The position numbers were made by a program, and so were the translations under genes. DNA of 64,000 nt from a virus: positions 124,001 through 188,000 of IMG/VR virus record IMGVR_UViG_3300036770_006296. One strand, written 5' to 3'. Under the pieces are notes generated by a model. That model was given only the letters and a program-made list of their open reading frames with translations, ran no database searches and was not told the origin of the DNA. Positions 1-7,087 of this stretch are shown here, one piece after another. Position 1 is the first letter of the stretch. Each line of letters opens with the position of its first letter.

Positions 1-153
1 CCTTCTTCTGATAGCTTTTATCCTACTCCTGATCCTCTTGAAGATATTAGTCAAAATCAGATACTTTTAGATATGAACAAGCTTCCTGGAGGATTAGATT
101 CTTTGATACCTTATTCTGTGTATAAGGAAGATCCTTTTTTATATGTTAATTAA
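1..153 (+). CDS. C-terminal part of a gene entering from the left edge, unknown
   Basis: An open frame runs from base 1 to a TAA at 151-153, giving the last 50 residues of a protein whose start lies outside the window. The visible part is rich in Pro, Asp and Leu (PTPDPLEDI, then MNKLPGGLDSLIPY) with no recognisable motif. Its codon use matches the following genes. It could be an independent short ORF, but no start codon precedes residue 25 in the window. Function unknown. Confidence 0.6.
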   Translation, partial: PSSDSFYPTPDPLEDISQNQILLDMNKLPGGLDSLIPYSVYKEDPFLYVN

Positions 154-154
154 T

Positions 155-240
155 AGGGCCGGGGTCCTAAAATCTGGGTGTGTTCCAAAACGAAATTTTT
201 GCGTGCGTACTGGAATGGGTGTTCCCTCGATGATATATAG
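155..240 (+). repeat. Intergenic GC-rich element, copy A
   Basis: This short spacer holds GGGCCGGGGTCC followed by CTAAAAT, then GGAATGGGTGTTCC and CTCGAT. The same pieces in the same order occur at 1141-1235, in front of another leader gene, so the two are probably diverged copies of one element. Its GC content is far above the surroundings. An untranslated structured RNA, an old tRNA-like relic or a terminator remnant are all possible. Confidence 0.35.
232..240 (+). promoter_or_regulatory. GGATATATAA-type element (GATATATAG)
   Basis: GATATATAG lies four bases before the ATG at 245. It matches the recurrent element in front of many leader genes and supports starting the gene at 245 rather than at the upstream in-frame ATG at 143. 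Confidence 0.45.
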
Positions 241-244
241 ATGT

Positions 245-1117
245 ATGAAGTATATTAAGCTATTTGAAAATTTTAATGAGCCTGAACAGTTCTGTGAGTA
301 TTGTTTAGAGCCTGTTGATCTTAAGCTTCTTTCTTATGAAGATAAAAGATCTTTTATAAACACAGGGTTATGCTCTAAGTGTTTAGCTGCAAAGAATGAT
401 AAAAAATTTAATCCCGAGATAGGTTTTGATGACGTTGATGATTACCCTGAAATTGGTAAGAGAGGCAGTGAATTAGATTCTGCAGCTCTTGATGAATTGG
501 AAAGCCTAGTGGAAAGGGCTATGAACTATCCGGTAACTAAGGATGGATATTTTAGGTTTTGGGCAGATTTCTTTAGATGGGAGGTTGCTAATAATTATTA
601 TGGGGGCACACAGTTTTTTACTTTTGAAGTAGGAGGTAAACCATCTAAGGATAGAAAAGAATGGATTTATAAGGAGTATTCTCCTAGAACTTTAAAAGCA
701 AGACCTGCTCTTAGAATAGGGGTTAAGCTTTTGGCTCTTAGAAAAAGATTTGCACCTGTATGGAAGGAATCTTCTGACTCTTCTTTTATGAGAAATACAA
801 ATCCAGACGTTTCACCGAATACTCCATACCAGGATGATCTTAACAGGCTTGAGACATCTATTAAAGGGAACGTAAGAGGAGCCGTTATACATAATTGGAG
901 TAATGCTGACCGTAAGGAATTCCATATGACACTTAGAAGAAATGCGTTGAGAAAAGTTGGATTGGCTAATAGACAAAAATTAATGGCTGATCTTGATTCA
1001 GGTGAATATTTTAAAAACCTTAGCTCTAGAGAACTTGAGGAATTAATGAATAATGCCTTAGATTCTGGTGATTTTAAAACTGTAGAGATTTTAAGAAAAA
1101 TTATGTATCCTGGATAG
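245..1117 (+). CDS. KLFE-leader protein with paired CxxC motifs, putative virion cargo
   Basis: The frame is open from 143, but the protein is best started at 245, where the leader MKYIKLFENFNE begins; a GATATATAG element precedes it. Residues about 17-50 hold two Cys pairs (FCEYC and LCSKC) that could bind zinc. The rest (total 290 residues) is basic and helical, with a C-terminal ELEELMNNALDSGDF segment. I recognise no enzyme motif. By analogy with T4 internal proteins the leader suggests packaging into the prohead; that is inference. First of a run of leader genes that continues at 1335 and 2371. Confidence 0.75.
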   Translation: MKYIKLFENFNEPEQFCEYCLEPVDLKLLSYEDKRSFINTGLCSKCLAAKNDKKFNPEIGFDDVDDYPEIGKRGSELDSAALDELESLVERAMNYPVTKDGYFRFWADFFRWEVANNYYGGTQFFTFEVGGKPSKDRKEWIYKEYSPRTLKARPALRIGVKLLALRKRFAPVWKESSDSSFMRNTNPDVSPNTPYQDDLNRLETSIKGNVRGAVIHNWSNADRKEFHMTLRRNALRKVGLANRQKLMADLDSGEYFKNLSSRELEELMNNALDSGDFKTVEILRKIMYPG

Positions 1118-1140
1118 TAATCCTATTTCTTCTATAATGG

Positions 1141-1318
1141 TGGGGCCAGGCCCTAAAAATCATCATTGATTGGTTTTAAAAATTTTACGAGCGCGGTGGA
1201 ACAGGGGTTCCTATGGCTTCGCCTCGATTACATACCTTGCCCTCCGGGCTCCTAGATTTTTCTACAGATCTTAAAAACGGCCCTTGGGGCCTTGAGCCTA
1301 AGAATTCATTGATTAGAT
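1141..1318 (+). repeat. Intergenic GC-rich palindromic region, contains copy B of the element
   Basis: The 217-base gap between two leader genes is locally GC-rich and holds several short inverted repeats: GGGCC-A-GGCCC at 1143-1153, GGAAC-AGGG-GTTCC at 1198-1211 and GGCCC-TTG-GGGCC at 1279-1291. The part up to about 1235 resembles 155-231 in order and sequence. No ORF with a plausible start fits. It may specify a structured RNA or be a recombination hot spot; no poly-T follows, so it is not a simple terminator. Confidence 0.4.
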
Positions 1319-1321
1319 CTT

Positions 1322-1331
1322 GGATATATAA
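1322..1331 (+). promoter_or_regulatory. GGATATATAA element
   Basis: An exact GGATATATAA ends three bases before the ATG at 1335. It belongs to the short-spacing class; if it is a -10 element the transcript would be nearly leaderless. Confidence 0.5.
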
Positions 1332-1334
1332 GAT

Positions 1335-1847
1335 ATGAAACATATTAAGCTATTTGAGGGTTTTAACGAGGAGCCTATTGTTATACCACAGTTTGTTAAG
1401 GATAGGTTAAGAGATCTGTGTCAGTACTTACGGTCAAGAGATTTATGGGGTTTGAGTATAGATTGTAATATTTATTATAGGGATGACGGGACCTGGAAAA
1501 GCGATTGGCCTATTAGAATTCAAAATAACGAGGGTAAATATGGAGTTTATATTCACTTTAATAGAACCCCAGAGAATTTAAGTGCTAGTGGGGGTATGTA
1601 CTCTGATAAGAATCCTCATATCTATTTTACTAAGGAGACTAATCCTCGTGAAGTGGGTGAGGATATTTATATCCCTTCAGACAATCCATTGGGTAGAGCG
1701 GCTTCTGGGACTCTATATAAAGGAACATATTTATCTGGACGTGGCTATATCAACCATGTAATTTCTAGAGCTTGCGGAGAGGATGAAGAATTTAAAAAAT
1801 TATTATGGGCTCTAATAACAGATATACAAGGAATTTTACCTTATTAA
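1335..1847 (+). CDS. KLFE-leader protein, unknown, putative virion cargo
   Basis: The 170-residue protein starts with MKHIKLFEGFNEE, a good match to the leader with a Glu-rich end suitable for prohead-protease cleavage. The rest is acidic and aromatic, with GVYIHFNRTPENLSASGG near the middle and DIYIPSDNPLGRAASGTLY later. No family recognised. An exact GGATATATAA element precedes it. Co-directional with the genes on both sides. Confidence 0.75.
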   Translation: MKHIKLFEGFNEEPIVIPQFVKDRLRDLCQYLRSRDLWGLSIDCNIYYRDDGTWKSDWPIRIQNNEGKYGVYIHFNRTPENLSASGGMYSDKNPHIYFTKETNPREVGEDIYIPSDNPLGRAASGTLYKGTYLSGRGYINHVISRACGEDEEFKKLLWALITDIQGILPY

Positions 1848-1860
1848 TCAAATATATCGT

Positions 1861-2355
1861 ATGATCTTTGTTAATGTATACGAGTACTCTTCAACATCAC
1901 ATGGCGATTATATAGTGTATAGATTTTACTCTGGTGACACCGAGGATTCTGTGAAACGTATGATTATAGAGCATACCATCGATTCGTGGGATGGTGCCGG
2001 TGATGTAGTTGTAGATGCTTTGGAAGAATTGAAAGCATCTTTGAGTTTTAAGGAGATTGCAAGAGAGATAAATGATATCATTAATGATCTAGTTATTAGT
2101 GATAATGGACAATTACAGGAATATGATTTAATAATAGGAGATCCCACTTCTGATATTTCATATGGTTTAGATCTTTATGATGACTATAAGAGTGTAGATG
2201 ATAATGATAATTATCAGGGTGTTGATTTTTATTTCTATGGTGGATATGCTATTAAGGTACAGAAGCTATTTCCTTATGCCTATGATCTCATGAAAAATTA
2301 TGGTGTTGTTATAGACAATAAAATCTTTGACAAGATGGTTAAGGAGTTGCTTTAA
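1861..2355 (+). CDS. Hypothetical acidic protein
   Basis: 164 residues starting MIFVNVYEYSSTSHGDY, with no leader. The composition is strongly acidic with many Asp and Tyr (DLYDDYKSVDDNDNYQGVDFYFYGGY). It sits 13 bases after the previous stop and 15 before the next leader gene, so it is probably co-transcribed. The small reverse frame at 1926-2147 lies wholly inside it and is a shadow. No function can be assigned. Confidence 0.7.
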   Translation: MIFVNVYEYSSTSHGDYIVYRFYSGDTEDSVKRMIIEHTIDSWDGAGDVVVDALEELKASLSFKEIAREINDIINDLVISDNGQLQEYDLIIGDPTSDISYGLDLYDDYKSVDDNDNYQGVDFYFYGGYAIKVQKLFPYAYDLMKNYGVVIDNKIFDKMVKELL

Positions 2356-2362
2356 TATATAA
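2353..2362 (+). promoter_or_regulatory. GGATATATAA-like element (TAATATATAA)
   Basis: TAATATATAA ends eight bases before the ATG at 2371. It keeps the ATATATAA core but not the GG. Confidence 0.35.
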
Positions 2363-2370
2363 TAAATTCT

Positions 2371-2880
2371 ATGAAACACATTAAGCTATTTGAAAGTTTT
2401 GGTATAAAATACAAGGTGATTGCAGTTAATATGGAAACCAGAGAAGCTGTGGGTGTGTTTCCTTCGTATCGAGATTTAGAGGATAATGCTAAAAAAGGTG
2501 CTTCCATGTTAAGTAGATTTGGAGCGGTAGAAGGAGCCGAAGATATCTATGATAGTCTTAATCCGAAAGCAACTGATCAGAGTTATTATTTTGTTTACCC
2601 TATGATAGATATACCAGATGATCATGACATTGTTGTTTGTAATAACTCTTCAGGAACTCCTGAGATATCTACTATGTCATCTAGGGATTTAAAAGAACCT
2701 GCTGTGGGTGATTCTTCTATGTATAATTGGTATACGAATGATGATGGTAGTGTTCATAATGTTTATTATAGAGTAGACAGAAATTCTGGAAAATTTGTAA
2801 TGGTGGGAGCGTATGGACATGTTGATAGAATGAGTCCAGATGAGATAGTTGAAATGTATAACTACGGCGCATCACTTTAG
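2371..2880 (+). CDS. KLFE-leader protein with internal NRFG-type motif
   Basis: 169 residues beginning MKHIKLFESF. Residues 41-51 read KKGASMLSRFG, a version of the motif found at the extreme C terminus of four other proteins in this window; here it is internal and followed by about 118 further residues. The C-terminal half holds aromatic strands (DRNSGKFVMVGAYGHV). No enzyme family recognised. Likely a packaged protein on the strength of the leader only. Confidence 0.72.
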   Translation: MKHIKLFESFGIKYKVIAVNMETREAVGVFPSYRDLEDNAKKGASMLSRFGAVEGAEDIYDSLNPKATDQSYYFVYPMIDIPDDHDIVVCNNSSGTPEISTMSSRDLKEPAVGDSSMYNWYTNDDGSVHNVYYRVDRNSGKFVMVGAYGHVDRMSPDEIVEMYNYGASL

Positions 2881-2906
2881 ATATATAGAAAAATAAATAT
2901 AAATAA

Positions 2907-3812
2907 ATGAAAAATAAATTTACATTGTTAGCCGTGGCTCTCTTGATGTTTACAAGCTGCGGTATTTTAAAAAAATCATCCTATTCCCCCCCACCTTCTG
3001 GACAGGTACTTACTGGTGTATTGAACACTGTGATTCAAAGCGAGGCGGTTCAGAACTATCAATTTGTAATTGAGGATGGGTGCACGCCTTCAGTTCTTAA
3101 TGATCTTGAATTTTGTAACTCTGTAAAGAGCAAGAATGATATAACAACATCTGTAGTAGATCAAGCGTGTGTTGATGCTTGTAATGTTGCTTATGATATT
3201 TGTCATGGCGGATGCTCCACTATCGACTGGACTTGTAACAACTGTTGCACTAAGGAGTGTAAGAAAGGAAGGGATCTATGTAAAGATGCCTGTGGCTATT
3301 TAAACGTTAAGATTGGATATTACGAATACCAGGTGATTAATGCTAAGGGGCTAGGAGCTCTTAGAGTTACTAGTGTGACTGATCCGGTTGTTGATCCTAA
3401 TAACGACACTTTGTTTAGCGTGAATATCACTATGGATGTACCCGCTGAGGTGACATCCAAAGTTCATTATGAATTTCAAATTGATGGCACTCCTGCTATT
3501 AAAGGAGATATGACACTTTCCACTACTGGGGTGTCTGCAAAAGGAACTGGAATTCTTAAAGATAGATGTGGTGATGGCTACTACTTGGAGATCACTACAT
3601 TAACTATTGATATACCGGAGAACATATTTGATAGTAACGAGTTAACTAAGATAGCTGAAGAGCTTATGATTGCTGTTTCCGATCTCACATTTGGGACTGT
3701 TGATCTGAGAAAAAAACTGATGGATAAATTAAATGACACTGTAAGTAAGCAAGTGATGAAAGCTCTTAACGAAGTGCTAGATGACACTAAGATTGCTCCT
3801 GCTGGTTGCTGA
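2907..3812 (+). CDS. Predicted lipoprotein with Cys-rich insert
   Basis: 301 residues. The N terminus MKNKFTLLAVALLMFTSC is a lipoprotein signal with a lipobox ending in Cys18, so the mature protein should be anchored to the host envelope after Sec export. Residues about 90-135 form a Cys-rich insert (CVDACN, CHGGC, CNNCC, CKDAC) that could be disulfide-bonded in the periplasm. The C-terminal half is helical with Ile/Leu repeats (FDSNELTKIAEELM). It is followed at once by a strong terminator. A role in envelope modification or superinfection exclusion is possible but unproven. Confidence 0.72.
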   Translation: MKNKFTLLAVALLMFTSCGILKKSSYSPPPSGQVLTGVLNTVIQSEAVQNYQFVIEDGCTPSVLNDLEFCNSVKSKNDITTSVVDQACVDACNVAYDICHGGCSTIDWTCNNCCTKECKKGRDLCKDACGYLNVKIGYYEYQVINAKGLGALRVTSVTDPVVDPNNDTLFSVNITMDVPAEVTSKVHYEFQIDGTPAIKGDMTLSTTGVSAKGTGILKDRCGDGYYLEITTLTIDIPENIFDSNELTKIAEELMIAVSDLTFGTVDLRKKLMDKLNDTVSKQVMKALNEVLDDTKIAPAGC

Positions 3813-3836
3813 GAAATTCCTTACGTATTTTATGAA

Positions 3837-3864
3837 AATCCCGCACATAGCGGGATTTTTTGTT
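3837..3864 (+). terminator. Rho-independent terminator
   Basis: Perfect 8-bp stem AATCCCGC/GCGGGATT with loop ACATA followed by a T run. It closes the lipoprotein gene and separates it from the host-type promoter at 3908. Confidence 0.85.
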
Positions 3865-3907
3865 TGTATATGATTTAGAATCATTTTTTTTATCTCTTTG
3901 AATTTTC

Positions 3908-3915
3908 TATCTTTG
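3908..3915 (+). promoter_or_regulatory. Host-type promoter, TATCTTTG
   Basis: TATCTTTG matches the Bacteroidota -7 element TAnnTTTG. About 20 bases upstream lies the tract AATCATTTTTTT (3879-3890), which also precedes other small-gene blocks at 4281 and 34561. It should drive the gene at 3930. Confidence 0.55.
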
Positions 3916-3929
3916 GTAAAAACACAGAT

Positions 3930-4280
3930 ATGGCTTTAAATTATGATCTTAGAGAGATAAAGAGTTATAAGAGACTTTTTGAAAAATCTACAGAAACTGG
4001 AGGATCCAAAATGAAGGATGTTCCAAGGACTATAGTCATGAGCACTATAAGTGTGGGGATGAGAGAAATCACCAAGGATAATTATAGAAAATTCTACAAT
4101 CGGCTTAGTCTGCTTGAGAATGTTTATGGGCATTTTTTCTACGTGAGGAGGAGGGGAGGTAAAATGATTCCTCGACCTATTACTTTAGGTGAAGTGGAGA
4201 GAATGATAGGACTGAAGACTAATGCTTCTGAAATTTCGAGAACTAAGTTCTTAAGTAGAATTGATAAGGATAAATTTTAA
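3930..4280 (+). CDS. Small basic hypothetical protein
   Basis: 116 residues, Lys/Arg-rich (REIKSYKRLFEK, FYVRRRGGKMIPRP). No leader and no known fold seen. It has its own host-type promoter and starts a block of small genes that runs to the tmRNA, consistent with early expression. Nucleic-acid binding is possible from the charge but not shown. Confidence 0.7.
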   Translation: MALNYDLREIKSYKRLFEKSTETGGSKMKDVPRTIVMSTISVGMREITKDNYRKFYNRLSLLENVYGHFFYVRRRGGKMIPRPITLGEVERMIGLKTNASEISRTKFLSRIDKDKF

Positions 4281-4319
4281 GAATCATTTTTTTTAAGGAT
4301 GAAGGATTTCTAACATAGC
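4281..4319 (+). promoter_or_regulatory. Host-type promoter variant
   Basis: GAATCATTTTTTTT at 4281-4294 followed by TAACATAG at 4311, the same layout as at 3879-3915 but with TAG in place of the TTTG end. ATG of the next gene at 4332. Confidence 0.4.
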
Positions 4320-4331
4320 AAAAAAATAATC

Positions 4332-4673
4332 ATGGAAAAGAAAGAGGTAAGGGTGCTTAACGCAATCCCAGAGAACATGACACTAACTGAATACTTTGAC
4401 TCGTTGGATGTCTTTGGAAAAAGAGAGTTGATTGATGAGCTAAAATACATGGGCGATGTTTATGCTAAGAATTTATCTAGGAATATGATTCTTGCTGGTG
4501 TATCTTGGTTGTGTTCTTTCTTGTGTTATTTTGGAATACAGGAGACTTGGGCAATCTATTACTTGATCGGTATCAATATCCCTTTAACAATCTTCTTTTG
4601 GCTGAATGTTAGAAACTTTACCAACTACAAAGGGGTTGCTAAGCATTTAGAAAAACGAATGGGTGAACAATAA
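4332..4673 (+). CDS. Small membrane protein, two TM segments
   Basis: 113 residues. A soluble N-terminal part (to about 45) is followed by two hydrophobic segments, roughly 52-70 (LAGVSWLCSFLCYFG) and 75-95 (YYLIGINIPLTIFFWL), then a short basic tail. No signal peptide. Function unknown. Its end overlaps a possible upstream GTG start of the next gene. Confidence 0.7.
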   Translation: MEKKEVRVLNAIPENMTLTEYFDSLDVFGKRELIDELKYMGDVYAKNLSRNMILAGVSWLCSFLCYFGIQETWAIYYLIGINIPLTIFFWLNVRNFTNYKGVAKHLEKRMGEQ

Positions 4674-4683
4674 AAATAGCATA

Positions 4684-4902
4684 ATGGTAAAAAGAGGATT
4701 ATCTGGAATTTATTTCAGAGCAAAAAACGAAGAGACGGGGAAATTTGAAAATCTCGTGTTTGAGGACTTATCTGAAGAGCAGCAAGATGAAATGATGAAT
4801 GGGAGATCTGAGGAGTGGCTAAAGAGCTTAGCAAAGCAATTAGCAAATACCCTACGGACCATTGGTGATCAATTTGATATTTCAGTGGGATCAGATGAGT
4901 AA
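4684..4902 (+). CDS. Small acidic hypothetical protein
   Basis: About 72 residues from the ATG at 4684 (MVKRGLSGIYFRAKNEE). A GTG at 4663 in the same frame would add seven residues and overlap the previous gene. Acidic, helical middle (DLSEEQQDEMMNG). Its stop overlaps the next start (ATGAGTAA), indicating translational coupling. Confidence 0.6.
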   Translation: MVKRGLSGIYFRAKNEETGKFENLVFEDLSEEQQDEMMNGRSEEWLKSLAKQLANTLRTIGDQFDISVGSDE

Positions 4903-5200
4903 CAAGAAATATAAAAAAATGGAATATAGAATCAAGAGTATCGAATACTTCGACGAACATGGAAAATCTAAATACTTAAATTACTTCATAGAGTATAGAG
5001 TGAAATTTTTATTCTTTTGGGAAAGATGGAAAGAGGTTACTCATTTAAGCTGCGGAATGTGTGATTGTCATAATGTAACAACATACTTTAATAGTTTAGA
5101 GGAAGCAGAAGAATTTGGTAAAAATCATTTGTGTAGTGGAAAAATTTATGACGGGCATGAGATTACCACTATTAAGACTTTAAGTTGTAAATCTGAATAG
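4895..5200 (+). CDS. Hypothetical protein with Cys/His cluster
   Basis: 101 residues from MSNKKYKKMEY. The ATG at 4895 is preferred because it overlaps the previous stop; the longer frame would need a TTG. The segment LSCGMCDCHNVTTYF with a later HLCSGK offers possible metal ligands. Otherwise unrecognised. Operon with 4684 and 5202. Confidence 0.6.
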   Translation: MSNKKYKKMEYRIKSIEYFDEHGKSKYLNYFIEYRVKFLFFWERWKEVTHLSCGMCDCHNVTTYFNSLEEAEEFGKNHLCSGKIYDGHEITTIKTLSCKSE

Positions 5201-5201
5201 G

Positions 5202-5516
5202 ATGACTAAAAAGGAAATTGACTTGATAAAACTCAAAGCTCAGTACGAAGTTCTTTCCGAATTAGAAAGTGCATTTCCTGTATCTTCAAAACATGCAGTC
5301 TTCCTATTGATCCAGAAAAAAATGGACCAGCTGATCGCTATCATTGAATCTGATGAAAAAAATCAGAAGAATGAGTTTATTGGTAAATTCTTACAGAAAG
5401 CTATGAAAGATTATAATCTCTCGTATGGTTTACAATATTACAACCTTCTTGCTGAGAAGTCGGATCTTGCTGAAAAAGCCTGGACAAAACACAGAAAAAA
5501 ACAGGTGGTAAAATAG
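5202..5516 (+). CDS. Small helical hypothetical protein
   Basis: 104 residues, nearly all helical, Lys-rich and Glu-rich (MTKKEIDLIKLKAQYEVLSELESAF). It begins one base after the previous stop and is the last gene before the tmRNA. Function unknown. Confidence 0.65.
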   Translation: MTKKEIDLIKLKAQYEVLSELESAFPVSSKHAVFLLIQKKMDQLIAIIESDEKNQKNEFIGKFLQKAMKDYNLSYGLQYYNLLAEKSDLAEKAWTKHRKKQVVK

Positions 5517-5569
5517 AGAAAGTAAAACACGTTATCGTGGATGTGTGCTAACGTACTGAAACTTTTAAT

Positions 5570-5577
5570 TACTTTTG
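5570..5577 (+). promoter_or_regulatory. Host-type promoter for tmRNA, TACTTTTG
   Basis: TACTTTTG fits TAnnTTTG and ends 16 bases before the mature tmRNA 5' end. A 6-bp inverted repeat ACGTTA/TAACGT (5529-5554) lies just upstream and could be an operator or a weak terminator of the previous operon. Confidence 0.5.
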
Positions 5578-5593
5578 TATATATAATAAAAAT

Positions 5594-6011
5594 GGGCCCG
5601 CTTTGGATTTGACAGGCGGAGGTAGTTCTTTGAAATGATGCAGGCAGGGTTAGATTGGAAATCCTTAATCACCTATCAAACAATAAACGCAAACGTTTAC
5701 AACGCAGAGGATATGATGAGTATCCCAACTTCTATTACTCGCGTAGCGGTAGCAGAAGAGGCTGAGTTGCTAATGGCAGCTTAACCGGCGGGCCGCACCG
5801 GCCTAGGAACAGAAAGGTGATGGTGGAGTCAGGTCTTACCTTAAAGACCGAAACGGAAATTCGGTTCATCCCGAAGAGTACACAGACCGAGCATTAAGTT
5901 TGTAATAAAAGAAATGCAAAAAAGTTTGTCCGTGTCGAATAACGGAATAAGCCTGTGAATGAGTTTCTTGAGCATTCGATCTGGACGAGGGTTCGACCCC
6001 CTCCGGGTCCA
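5594..6011 (+). ncRNA. ssrA: Transfer-messenger RNA with a long tag
   Basis: Acceptor stem GGGCCCG (5594-5600) pairs with CGGGTCC (6004-6010, one G-U), followed by discriminator A6011; CCA is not encoded. The 5' side reads CTTTGGATTTGACAGG, as in the tmRNA D-arm region, and the T arm is GAGGG-TTCGACC-CCCTC (5987-6003). The tag frame most likely resumes at GCA 5689 in GCAAACG, as in E. coli, and ends TAA at 5784: about 31 residues, starting ANVYNAEDMM and ending AEELLMAA-like (AEAELLMAA region, final LLMAA). Its role is to rescue stalled ribosomes with SmpB and tag the nascent peptide. The tag is longer than usual, and its LLMAA end still looks like a ClpXP degron. A terminator follows. Confidence 0.9.
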
Positions 6012-6019
6012 CTAGATTT

Positions 6020-6048
6020 AATCCCACTCTTATGGAGTGGGATTTTTT
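6020..6048. terminator. Bidirectional terminator after tmRNA
   Basis: Perfect 10-bp stem AATCCCACTC/GAGTGGGATT, loop TTATG, followed by T6. It ends the tmRNA and, read from the other side, includes the stop codon of the convergent gene at 6030, so it probably serves both. Confidence 0.85.
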
Positions 6049-6482
6049 GTGGTTATTGATTTCAACATTTTTTGGTAATCTGGAGAAAGTAATGATGATC
6101 CCTCTATCAGAAACTCCATATAATCATTAGTAGGATTAAGCCCTTCAACTAGATAATCTTTCTGGGCTATGTATGTTATACATTCAATTTTTTTACCATC
6201 GGAGATAACATTAATCTTTTCCCTTCTGTAATGTAAAGGAGCACCCTCGAATTTATCTAGTTTTTCAAGGTGTGATTCACTTATATCAAATATTATCCCC
6301 TCTACTGTATCACCTTCGCTTTCTTCTATGTTTGCAAAAGACCAATCCCCTTTAGAGGATTTTTTATTAAATTTTAATACATAATTGTTAAGGATTCCGT
6401 GAGATCTAGAAAGAGGAGTTACCCCTCTTTTTATCATTCTAGAAACACTCATATTGGAACCGTATGCAAAGTATTTTACCAT
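6030..6482 (-). CDS. Gamma-glutamylcyclotransferase-like protein
   Basis: 150 residues. YFAYGSNM at residues 4-11 is the substrate-binding loop of the GGCT/AIG2 fold, and Glu79 in LDKFEGAP matches the catalytic glutamate. Members open gamma-glutamyl amides, releasing 5-oxoproline; in phages the substrate is unknown, and glutathione or a gamma-glutamyl peptide of the host are candidates. The length fits a single GGCT domain. No leader. Convergent with the tmRNA. Confidence 0.82.
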   Translation of the reverse strand: MVKYFAYGSNMSVSRMIKRGVTPLSRSHGILNNYVLKFNKKSSKGDWSFANIEESEGDTVEGIIFDISESHLEKLDKFEGAPLHYRREKINVISDGKKIECITYIAQKDYLVEGLNPTNDYMEFLIEGSSLLSPDYQKMLKSITTKNPTP

Positions 6483-6493
6483 TATAGATTAGA

Positions 6494-7060
6494 TCATAAT
6501 GATTTCAATCGATCTATTGGAAAATTATCAATAGAATATTTGGTAACTATAGCATGAGAGTTTGGTCCTCTTAGGTTCCGAGTTAAGTTGTTGTATGTGT
6601 CTGTTATATCGGTAGTTTTTGTAACAATCATACCAGCTTCCTGTGCTTTTTTCATTATGAAATGGCCATATATTCGGGATCTTCTATCGTCACCTTCAGA
6701 CTCTGACTTTGCAACAACTATAATGGAAATGAGATTGCCGCCTTTACTTCTTTCTTTAGCCCATTCTTTTACTGCCCACCATACACTCCCCATAACATCT
6801 TGCATATTATTTCTTCCTGTGAGATCGTCCGTATATTGATCTCCTGAGGTTTCTGCTTTAGATGAGAAATGTATTTCGAGTGTTACTGTGTTGTCCTCCC
6901 ATCTTCTAACTAGAATAAAAACACGGTATGGGTATCCGTCTATCTCAAATTCATATGTTATATCCTCATCCCTTGCAGGAATCTTGTTTATAACTTTGAT
7001 GTCTGGGATTGTGTCCCACATCTCATTAAGAAATTGACGGTATTTAAGTAAGGAACTCAT
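6494..7060 (-). CDS. Leader-type protein with a DDRR domain, unknown
   Basis: 188 residues. The start MSSLLKYRQFLNE is a leader variant ending in LNE, a good prohead-protease site. The central and C-terminal part (FEIDGYPYRVFILVRR, then GDDRRSRIYGHFIMKKA near 125-140) resembles the C-terminal half of the protein at 14291 (EDDRRRLNLYKAYIVKNF), so the two probably share a domain, perhaps of the acetyltransferase-like type. No catalytic residues can be named. A GGATATATAA element on the minus strand (7066-7075) precedes it. Confidence 0.7.
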   Translation of the reverse strand: MSSLLKYRQFLNEMWDTIPDIKVINKIPARDEDITYEFEIDGYPYRVFILVRRWEDNTVTLEIHFSSKAETSGDQYTDDLTGRNNMQDVMGSVWWAVKEWAKERSKGGNLISIIVVAKSESEGDDRRSRIYGHFIMKKAQEAGMIVTKTTDITDTYNNLTRNLRGPNSHAIVTKYSIDNFPIDRLKSL

Positions 7061-7065
7061 TCAAT

Positions 7066-7075
7066 TTATATATCC
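7066..7075 (-). promoter_or_regulatory. GGATATATAA element
   Basis: Exact GGATATATAA on the minus strand, five bases before the start at 7060. Confidence 0.5.
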
Positions 7076-7087
7076 TTATTTTATAGG

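Noticed and set aside
143-244. N-terminal extension of the first leader gene to the ATG at 143
   Set aside because: It would put 34 residues before an intact leader and overlaps the previous stop and the repeated GC-rich element.
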